Both the position numbers and the translations under genes were made by a program. 61,056 bases of DNA, taken from assembly GCA_032718475.1 (NCBI GenBank), contig JAUCBJ010000159.1, positions 1 through 61,056 of the forward strand, written 5' to 3'. Of the stretch, positions 49,086 to 57,469 are shown one piece after another. The first letter of the stretch is position 1. Every line of letters begins with the position of its first letter. The notes beneath the pieces are model-generated. The model saw only the letters and a program-made list of their open reading frames with translations. It was not told the DNA's origin and made no database searches. Origin of the DNA: Nemertoderma westbladi (lineage: Eukaryota; Xenacoelomorpha; Nemertodermatida; Nemertodermatidae).

Positions 49086-49153
49086 CCTAGGAGCTACAGC
49101 CCTCCTCGTAAAGTGGCTCGCCCCAAAGAGAAAAGGACTCTTGCTAGCCTTAA

Positions 49154-50577
49154 CCCTATTACCACTGGGGTGTTTTGACCATTAGCACCACTGGGGGGGG
49201 GGGGGGGGGGGGCGATTCGGCCCACCCACTATATTTTTGTAGTCGTCCAATGAAATCCTACAAAATTTGGGCTGTTGGTGAAACAACTATAGATGAACAC
49301 TACCAAACCTTAAAAAATTAAAATTTCATAAGCAGGGACTCATAATTTTGATGAAAAATAAAAGTAGTCCCAGGACAAAATTACAAAATTTTTCGTTTTC
49401 TAAAAACTAATAGTGTGGCAGTGTTGGCTAGATTTAGTAGGTTTTTCAAGACGCTGAATCGAATGTGATTATATTCCACTTCCAAAAATTGAAGTGGATG
49501 CTATTTTTCGTGCACCTAAGAAGTGGGCGTGGCACTTCAAATTTTGAAAAATTAGATATTCAGAAAATGCCCCTAATTTTTTTATTTCAACGCATCTTTA
49601 TGGGTTTTCTAGACCGCTGAATCGATTGAAAGTAATATAGAAGCCTGAAGACTGAGTGGTTCGCCATTTTTGGTGCACCAAAATTAGGGCGTGGCACTTC
49701 AAATTTTGAAAAATACGAGATTCGGAAAATAAACCAAAATTGAAATTTTAACGAATTTATATAGGTTTTCCAGATCGCTGAATCGATTGAAAGTAATATA
49801 GAAGCCTGAAGACTTAGAAGTTAGCCATTTTTTGAAATCAGAACTTTAGTGTTTTTTCCGAATAAAGTTATTTTGAAAATTTGAAGTACCACGCCCTAAT
49901 TTTGGTGCTCCGAAAATTACGTACACAAAGGATTTGAGGCTTCTATATTACTTTCAATCGATTCAGCGCTCCAGAAAACCTATAAAATTAATTTGAAATC
50001 AAAACTTTAGTGAATTTTCCGAATCTCGTATTTTTCAAAATTTGAAGTGCCACGCCCTAATTTTGGTGCACCAAAAATGGCGAACCACTAAGTCTTCAGG
50101 CTTCTATATTACTTTCAATCGATTCAGCGCTCCAGAAAACCTATAATAATGCTTTGCAAATCAAAACTTTAGTGTATTTTCCGAATATCGTATTTTTAAA
50201 AATTTGAAGTGCCACGCCCTAATTTTGGTGCACCAAAAATGGCGAACCACTACACTTACATACTTGTATAGAGCATTAGAGTGATCCAAACCAATAAAAA
50301 TAAATAAAAATAGCCCAAACATAAATAATTACAAAATCACGAATGACTTTGTAAAATTCGAAAATTTCAAAAAATTTGGTGCTGGAGACCAAATTTTGAG
50401 GTGGCACCCACATCGAAAAGTAGAAATCCAATTGCAACGGCGTTTATTGCAAAAGATGCGGCATTAAATTTGGCTAATTCTCACAAAAAATTGGGCCGGT
50501 ACGTAATGTGGTTGCATAGTTACAGCAACTAAAAACTATGAAGGGGCCGATTCGGCCCCCCCCCAGTGGTAATAGGG
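49154..50577. mobile_element. Non-autonomous piggyBac-like element, 1424 bp
   Basis: Flanked by TTAA on both sides (49150-49153 and 50578-50581). Terminal inverted repeats are CCCTATTACCACTGGGG and its complement; CCC ends with TTAA targets are the piggyBac signature. The left TIR is followed by a 20-base G-run (49193-49212) and CGATTCGGCCC, mirrored on the right by GGGGCCGATTCGG. The interior is a palindrome of roughly 160-bp units with no transposase, so it would need help from elsewhere. Confidence 0.85.
49435..50270. repeat. Head-to-head 160-bp units inside the piggyBac-like element
   Basis: GATTGAAAGTAATATAGAAG occurs in direct orientation near 49625 and 49790, with a degenerate version near 49455. 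It is reversed as CTTCTATATTACTTTCAATC near 49940 and 50100. The GTGGCACTTCAAATTTTGAA block follows the same rule. The symmetry centre is near 49860-49880. The element would fold back almost completely. Confidence 0.85.
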
Positions 50578-50696
50578 TTAAGAAACTGCGTAAACGCCGT
50601 CCGCGCAAGAAAGACTAACTGTTTAGAGTATTTTTATATTTTAGAAACTGTGATTTTGTATATTTTATAGACTTAAATCCCATTTTCTGGGAGCGG

Positions 50697-51904
50697 TGTA
50701 AAAGCTTTTGTGGGATAACTGATTCGTTTGCCTTGTTGGCCAGTTCCCCCCCAGTCGCTAGAATACTCTCAAAAGGGATCTATAGCTAAAAATAGTGCAA
50801 GTTACCAGCTTATTGGCTGATTTGCTGTACGCAGGCATCTGGGCTCTGTTTAATCGGCCAACAAGCCTAGGGAGGTTGCGTCATAGCCTTGTTTTTGTAT
50901 CTCCCAATAGAATTTGAGTTAGCCTTGATTTTGACCTATCACAGAGCTACTGAACTGAAATTTTCCTATCTCACTGCTCTTTCTCTGTGTTGAACGGGAG
51001 CTTCGTGGAATAAGGGAGTTGGTATCCTCGTATAGAGCAGTAGTCACGAGTTTTTCAAAGCCACGAAAGAACGGCTTTGTAGTGTTTTATGTTTTCTGCT
51101 TTTTAGCTCAACACTAGTAGGTTTAATTATAAGGACATATATCCTTTAACAGCAATTACGCATTTAACTCGCATTTGACGCACCTGACTGATTGTCTTAA
51201 CTCAAAACAAACTGGCACGATTGATCTGTGAATACTGCATACTGCTATTTGTTGTCGGTTATTCATTATATTGGTTGATGAATTATTATATTGGAATAAC
51301 GAGAAATAACCCCGACACCCAATATTCTTGATATACCGAAGGTAAGAGAGAAAGGTTACCAATAACGATTGTGACTTATGTTAAAGTGGTTTGAAGTGAA
51401 TCTAATGTTATTTGATAGACCCTACATGAGTCAGTCTGTGTTCCTTTTATATGTGACTAAAATCAGTGAAGATTGGCAGATTAGTGTGCAGTATTGTGCA
51501 GCATTGTGTACGAGTGAGTCTGTTAAAGAAGCATTTCCTAAAGAATGCGCCATATATGTGAATTATAATTAAGCCATATCGTTGTGAGTAGTTTAAGTCA
51601 TAACTCTGTTTATATAGATAAAGCGCCACGTCCTAAAGGAACTGTTAATATTCCCGAAGGTGAATAATATTGTCAGAGATTATATAATACTGTCAGTCGA
51701 ATAATACATTAGGCTTACATAGCAATAAAATTAAACCGTCGAACCCAATCTCCCGGGAATATCCAGCGGGTGAATGGTCGCGCACAGATTGGTTTCGACT
51801 AGTGTAGTGAATCAAATACTTGTCATAGGCTAAAAAGCGATTTAATATCTAGAAGACATCTTAATTTGGCGGGTTAAACTGCCAAAGGTCTGAAAGCGCG
51901 AACA
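50697..51904 (+). repeat. 3' LTR of the BEL/Pao element
   Basis: 1208 bp, nearly identical to 31164-32372. I noted one T/A difference in TCCTTTAAC(T/A)GCAATT and one fewer C in a C-run. Confidence 0.93.
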
Positions 51905-51909
51905 CCCTC
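51905..51909. repeat. Right 5-bp target-site duplication of the BEL/Pao element
   Basis: CCCTC, exact partner of 31159-31163. Confidence 0.93.
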
Positions 51910-52440
51910 AGATGGTATTTGGGTGGTGGCACAGAGAACTTCCATAATGACACAGCTGATTACTTCCGTGTTATTAGACTCTTCTGGGAGTTTATGAACT
52001 GTAAACATAATACGTCTAATCCTTACACAAGAACACTCAGTCGTTATGACAGTGAGCGGCAAAGTTTCCTTCAAACCTTCCTTGACTGGCTGACAAGGTG
52101 GAAGTCTTCAAATAAAGCAGGGTTCACTTCGCAGACATTTTCAGCGCTCATACTAACAGTTGCTAACACAATTAAGGTCCTAGATTTGGTCTTCAACAAA
52201 CTCGAATACCAATTGTTTAACCTGGCAGTCCTTGGAGACGATGAAATTGAGTTACATTTCAGCAAATATCGCCAGATGTCGGGAGGTCGCTTCCTTGTAA
52301 GTCTGCGGGAAGCCACTAACTCAAACAAGATAATTCAAATCAAAGCAGCTCTACAATCCAACCAAGATGTCATTGACTGCCTTGATAAAACTAATAGTGA
52401 AGATATACGACCAATAATTACAAAACTATCAACAGGATGA
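51910..52440 (+). CDS. P-element/THAP9-like transposase, exon 2 part b
   Basis: Resumes the frame of 29752-31163 exactly after the CCCTC duplication: ALRWYLGGGTENFHNDTADYF. It contains the helical region FLDWLTRW...GFTSQTFSALI and DEIELHFSKYRQMSGGRF, which matches the conserved D-x-LE..F...RQ.SGG block near the C-terminus of P-element/THAP9 transposases. It ends at TGA 52438-52440. A further homologous piece lies in the next frame downstream, so this stop may itself result from a frameshift. As placed, it is separated from its promoter by 20.7 kb of retrotransposon. Confidence 0.82.
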   Translation, partial: RWYLGGGTENFHNDTADYFRVIRLFWEFMNCKHNTSNPYTRTLSRYDSERQSFLQTFLDWLTRWKSSNKAGFTSQTFSALILTVANTIKVLDLVFNKLEYQLFNLAVLGDDEIELHFSKYRQMSGGRFLVSLREATNSNKIIQIKAALQSNQDVIDCLDKTNSEDIRPIITKLSTG

Positions 52441-52942
52441 TGATTTTGATATATTCGACGACGAATCTCTATTGATTATTTCAGACGTGGCTGGATGGGC
52501 AGTTCAGTCAATTCCTAATTAAGATGCGTTGTGTTCATGTACCAGATGCGATCTAAAAGATAAATCCCAATCAAGTTCCACGAATATTCGCTACATTTCG
52601 TTTCGTGACAGAGGGGGATTGTGTTTTCCGAGTGATGGATTTGTACATCTTTGCTGCAATATATTTCACATATTGAAAAAATCATATCCCTTGGTAAACA
52701 ACAAGAACAAAGCGAGTCCAACATTACATAGACTACTAGTAAACGAAATAGACACCACTGAAGTTGTCTGCTCTGAACACAGCGAGAAATTCAAACCAAA
52801 ATTACTACAAAAACTGGTAAACGTTTTCCTTAAGGCTGAGGCTAGTCACATGAAAGAAATTATTGATGAACAGGAAATGTATAAAACGGGACTGAATGGA
52901 TTTAAAGCGCCACAGTTATACAAGAGAAAACGGATTCTTTAG
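52441..52942 (+). pseudogene. P/THAP9-like transposase tail, out of frame
   Basis: In the +1 frame relative to exon 2b the sequence reads DDESLLIISDVAGWAVQSI, then a TAA at 52518-52520, then CSCTRCDLK and DRGGLCFPSDGFVHLCC. It ends in a basic tail (YKRKRIL) before TAG. The hydrophobic GWA segment, paired cysteines and DRGGL.FPS resemble the extreme C-terminus of THAP9-like transposases. One frameshift and one stop separate it from the main frame, so the host transposase was probably already decaying when the BEL element arrived. Confidence 0.5.
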
Positions 52943-54693
52943 TCAGATATTAATCAAAATAACATCCATATTCGAAGAGACGGTAACAATACCTGCAATA
53001 TCCTACTGTAAAGTTTGTGAATCAATCATAATCCGACCTTCTCACCAAAACAGTAAACTCTAAGTAAGCGAATATATTGCAGTATCGATCTCTTATAACC
53101 GGTGAGGCAGAAAACAGTCTACGAGCAGACAAACTTCGATAAAACAAAATCCCGCGCAGCGAATCCTAAAATCAGGCTGACTCACTGACGGACTAAGGGG
53201 CTCGTATACTTTGCCGCGGTGTGATTTATATGGTTGGGCGAAAGAGACGCTAGCTAGGTACAGAGGCAGAGATTTGGAGATGTCTAACTAGCGGGCAAAG
53301 CACAGTAAGGACGAAAGTTAATTTTATATATTTTGAGGTTTAAATAATTTCTAACGCGCGTGTGTTAATTCTGAACGGTCAAAAACAGTTTTGCTCCTTC
53401 ACATATATAATTACTGGGTACAGTGTGCATTTTACGAAATATTCTAATTTTGTAACTTGTAGGTCCAATACTCACGAATGATAAGGTTCCTTCCCCTCTT
53501 GCGTATTTCCAGGACTCAAATTCAGGCATAAGGTTAATGCTACGCCCAGAATTCGGCAATTTTAATTTACCAGGCCCCTAATACTAAGAAGAAATGTGTT
53601 AGTTTACTACAGTAGGCGTACTGTTACTAATAGCTATCCTGGCGTCCTATCTAGAATTTTAGTCACCTAGGTAGGCTGGGTAACTTCCTATCAGGACGTT
53701 GGCGGGGACACCGCCAACGTTAGTATATGTTAGTGCAACGTTCAGATGTTAGTATATCCCTAATAGCCTCAATTTATTTGCGCCTAGTTGTAAACTGCCC
53801 TACCGCCTGAACGGTACAATCCCAATTCAGGTGAAACACGGCAACCCTCCTAGCCTACAAGTTCTAATGCAATGGACACCGTTGTACTACAAATAGTCAC
53901 AGACGCACCTGCACTTAGCAAGAGTTAGGCGTACAGTTTGCTGCACCCTACCAATGTGTATGCTTCGTACCGGTGTGCCTACGTCCTATCTGCGTACTAG
54001 TATCTCTGCCTGCGCTCTCCCCCCGTAGGAATGTGAAGGTCTACTGTGGTTTTTTCCTGAATTAAGACAGTACAGTCCCTAAGATGTAATTTTAGGCTTA
54101 CAGCGTGTCACTACTTCTACCTTTTGATCTTTGGTCTTACGCTTAGGTAGCAAGGCGTCGAACGCTGTCTAACCTTTCAGGCGATGGGCGAATAACTGAG
54201 GTGGTATTGCGGGTTGTCTCCTTTCTACATTCCCCCGATGTTCTCGTTCATTGCTGCGGCCCGATCTCTAGCCGGCCATCCTGTTCCTAAGTGTGTTCAC
54301 CGTAGTGAATCATGGTAAAACAGATAGAAAAGGCTGATGTGACAAGTATTTCTAAACTTTTATTACAAAATCAAACAATAACTATTATACAATAAACAAT
54401 GTAATCTGAAATACTGAGATTGATTGAGAGATTGAGAAGAAGTAAACTAATGAACGAAATCGCACCTTTTTTATACCAAATTTGTGCCGCAATCAATCGA
54501 GAAAATTCTCGATTGTTCTATAGGTTCTAACAGGTTTTTAAAGATAGCTATTGGTCCAGCTAATATATAACTTGCACGACATTGGTTACAATCTAATAAC
54601 TGCAGTCTCATTGGTTAATCTAGGTACAGACAAATGCAATTTAATTTGTAGCGGTCAATTTAAATGAGTTGAAATTCTGCACAAAAAATAATT
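52943..54693. other. Non-coding interval
   Basis: No gene is supported. A short perfect hairpin, CGTTGGCGG / CCGCCAACG around GGACA, lies at 53697-53719. A CTGAATTAAGACA near 54058 matches a motif inside the inner inverted repeats of the 3-kb TIR element. From about 54350 the sequence is AT-rich and leads into the SINE on the minus strand. Confidence 0.65.
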
Positions 54694-54764
54694 CGCACTT
54701 ACTAGGATTCGAACTCAATACCTACTACGCATATAATTTCCAACGCTCTACCAACTGAGCTAGG
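54694..54764 (-). ncRNA. tRNA-derived SINE head with Pol III promoter
   Basis: On the minus strand TAGCTCAGTTGG (54762-54751) is a canonical A box and GAGTTCGAATCC (54716-54705) a near-canonical B box, spaced as in tRNA genes. The D-arm (GCTC...GAGC) pairs. The anticodon and T stems do not pair well and no acceptor stem can be built, so this is a tRNA-derived SINE promoter rather than a functional tRNA. The SINE body would lie to the left (lower coordinates). Its 5' edge coincides with the start of the 2.7-kb tandem duplication. Confidence 0.68.
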
Positions 54765-55320
54765 GCTGGGGTAAGATAGCCTGATTGGAGGGGGGAAGAA
54801 AAAATGACAACAAAGGAGGAAAAAGAGGGGCAAGAGAAAAGGGGAAAGAAAGGGAAGGATAAAAAGGGAAAGGACGGAAAGGAAAGAAAAAGACAAGAAA
54901 GTTATCGATCTTAGCTTACAAGTATCCCTATCTCAACCTCGTGTCTGTCGGTCTGTTTGTCTGACGGTATGTCGTATGTCGGTCTAATCTTTGGTCTCAA
55001 TTAAATCACGCAGTTTCTGGCGTCGCACAATTTCGTGGTCCGCCGCTAGGTGGTGCTAAATATATTGTCATCTAGGCTTACTAACTCACTCTCGTGCAGC
55101 GCGAAAGCCCACCCCACGCCCACGTGTTGCGTTAAAAAAAGAGAACAATGGCGAAAGGGAAAGAAAATAAAAAAGAGGGTTTGAAATTAAGAGAAAATAA
55201 AAATTGGAATAATACACACATTTCTTTGCTTTTAATAATTAGTAGATAAATATTTATTGATTAAATACTGTAAATGCAGCATTACACAATTTAACTGCAG
55301 TGAAACGTTTATGTAATTAA

Positions 55321-55383
55321 ATAACGGTATACCTTCTTTTCGTGCCATTATGTTAAATGGCACGAAAAAAGGTATACCGTTAT
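55321..55383. repeat. 63-bp near-perfect hairpin
   Basis: ATAACGGTATACCTT followed by TTTCGTGCCATT is mirrored after a 5-base loop, with a single mismatch over about 29 bp. It resembles two transposon termini fused head to head, or a small foldback. Copy 2 is 58027-58089. Confidence 0.9.
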
Positions 55384-55951
55384 ACACGACGTTATATTGA
55401 ACTTATATTAGCTATTATAATAAATTGAGCTATTACTGTATAAAAACGTAGGTCCTTCCTAAATTACAGAATATTATTATACTGTAATATAAAAAAAACT
55501 ATTTACATACGGTAAAATTGAACATATGTTAAAATTGTACATCGGTAAACTTGCAATATAATAAATTATATACGATACTTTGTGTAGTATTTTGCTGATC
55601 AGAGTGGCCTGTAACACAAGTATAAGTAACTTAGTTGTTACACGAACGAACGTTGGTAGTGCGTGTAAATTAAGCCACAAAACTGTAAAGTTATGGGATC
55701 AAACACTGAAAAGTTATGTAGCCTACAGGTAGCGTTACTTACGCAGTAACATGCGCTCTCCCTTTTGACGTTCATAAAGATAGATAATCGATAGGTCATC
55801 TGTCATCAAATACTCCCCGTTCCCCAATCGTTCCCCACAGCGATGTTCCGATGTACTTGTTCATCTGGTGCATCATGTTCGGCGGTAAAATATCGGTGAC
55901 AACTGGGCACCGCCACTTCCCCTTTATAGCCACATTTGGCCCCAAACCAAA

Positions 55952-56794
55952 TTATATCAATTTCGTTTCGGCTCTAAGCATTCTTGCCGCTAAAATAATA
56001 CTGTCTTTCTGAGCCTGGGGAAGATGTGGTGGAGGTGTCGTTCGTAATTCTTCAATGCCCTCTGTGAGTACAGCTGGGGCGATATTTACCTCAGCGACAG
56101 GTGGTTCACGATGAAAGGCTGTTGTAGCAGCTCTTGATGTCCCCTGGACACGAGTTACCCCAAGTCATTGATCTACGTCAGCGGAATGTTTATTCTCAGT
56201 TCCATAATTAGACGCCAGGCTGCGCTTCTTCTGCCTGTCAAGTAACCAGTTCTTGGCTAAAGCAGAAGAAACTGAAACAAGGTAGTCGGAACCTTGTCTC
56301 TTATGGCAACCTGGGTACATTCTTCAAAAGTCTTTTGGTACAAGGACATAGCCTTATCGACCATGGCTCTACCTGATACAGTTGCCAGAATGGATTGAAA
56401 TACACTAAGCCATATTTCCTCCATATCCGGATTGAAATTTGGTGGAGCCGTTTGACCAGTACCAACCCGATTCCGGCTTTGCTGTACATTTCTCATTGAG
56501 GCCTTGCCGACAGCGTCCGGCGCAGGATCTGTCTGCCACTTAAATGTTGGAGGTGGAGGTGGAGGGGGGGGGGGGGGGGGGGGGGGTTCCTGTAGGTAGT
56601 AATGTCATTGCAGGGACACTAATAGGTGTGGTTTGTACAGTAGGTGTCTCACCAGTAGTTGTTTGTACAATATGTGTTTCGTCAGTTTGTTTGTATAGTT
56701 GGTGTTTCGCCAGTGTAGTTGTTTGTACAGTAGGTGTTTTGTCAGTAATTGTTTGTAAAGTTGGTGTTTCGTCAGTAGTTGTTTGTTGACACAT
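55952..56794 (-). pseudogene. Decayed ORF with TPTVQTT repeats and polyproline, copy 1
   Basis: Minus strand, in pieces. 56794-56540 encodes a Thr-rich repeat (ETPTVQTTT variants) then polyproline from the 23-base G-run at 56564-56586. After a frame change, FKWQTDPAPDAVGKASMRNVQQ leads to MEEIWLSVFQSILATVSGRAMVDKAM and VPTTLFQ. After another shift, ALAKNWLLDRQKKRSLASNYG runs to a TGA at 56165-56167, then LGVTRVQGTSRAATTAFH to a stop at 55952. The pieces look like one former protein of about 280 residues. No family is recognised; a transposon-encoded accessory or DNA-binding protein is possible. Copy 2 carries the same lesions, so the decay predates the duplication. Confidence 0.45.
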
Positions 56795-57469
56795 TGATGA
56801 CTCATTGCTGGGTCTGCTGTGTTAAGTCAAATGTATACAGAGTACAGCAGGGTGGCAGGCTGGTAACCAATAACCAAGCCTTGACCTGGTGGCACCTACT
56901 ACCAGTACAAGTAACCCACATAATGGAGTCTACAGTATGTGCTTGGCTTCCCAGAGAGAGAGATAGACACTGGTTGGTTATGTACAATACAAGGCCGCTG
57001 TCCACTGCGTCAAGATACAATGAAGCAAGTTCTATGCAGCTATGCTTAGATGTAGGGTCACATACTTTATGATATTATACACCACACAACTCATTATTTA
57101 CATGTTTGTTTGATTTAAACAAGAATGCAAATTAAAAATATTCAAATGGAGCATTCACATATTTTTTGTTAATTTTTTTCCGTAATGAAATACTTAGTTA
57201 CGTCTGAATTTATTATTAATTCATAGTACAATCCATTCTCGGCGTCCCATTTCAATTACAAACAGCTTATGAATTCTCAATTAGCCAATCACAGGCCTCT
57301 GTTACTAAGTTGGATTTAAGATGGAATTCCCTAGCTAGCTAAGTGGAACAACCAATCAAACGTGTCTCTGCCTGGGACGTACCTTAGCCTTCTGCCTAGG
57401 ACGGACCTCAGCTTAGCCTAGGACGCACCTAGGACGCACTTCAGGGCCAACTGTTTTTGGTCTGTTTTT

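Larger units (their letters stand above)
49086..50696 (+). other. 3' segment before the right LTR, carrying a TTAA insertion
   Basis: After removing the insertion at 49154-50577, the flanks read through as a short open frame (ALLVKWLAPKRKGLL, then NCVNAVRARKTN and a stop) before an AT-rich tail and TGGGAGCGG at the LTR edge. The purine-rich TGGGAGCGG is a candidate polypurine tract. The frame may be the end of an extra ORF or chance. Confidence 0.4.
31164..51904 (+). mobile_element. BEL/Pao LTR retrotransposon, chimeric, 20.7 kb
   Basis: Bounded by two near-identical LTRs (31164-32372 and 50697-51904) that begin TGTAAAAGC and end GCGAACA, flanked by CCCTC duplications. Order: 5' LTR, leader, complete gag-pol, short 3' segment, then an inverted partial relative (gag, leader, LTR), a 3' segment carrying a piggyBac-like element, and the 3' LTR. 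I noted one base change and one C-run length change between the LTRs, so the insertion is recent. The complete ORF would be the only part able to supply replication proteins. Confidence 0.9.
54763..57469. repeat. 2.7-kb tandem duplication, unit 1
   Basis: Repeated at 57470-60175 with an offset of 2706-2707 and almost no differences (one A fewer near 57841). The unit has a polypurine block (about 54785-54900), a 63-bp hairpin, a decayed minus-strand ORF with a 23-base G-run, and AT-rich flanks. The shared junction sequence is GGGCT. Confidence 0.96.

Noticed and set aside
48690-49150. A possible coding frame of about 85 codons crossing the inverted LTR edge into ALLVKWLAPKRKG
   Set aside because: It is open, but crosses the presumed LTR border and has no family resemblance; kept only as a weak remark under the 49086-50696 entry.
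54694-54764. A functional tRNA gene
   Set aside because: A and B boxes are good, but the T stem and anticodon stem pair poorly and no acceptor stem can be formed; a SINE head fits better.
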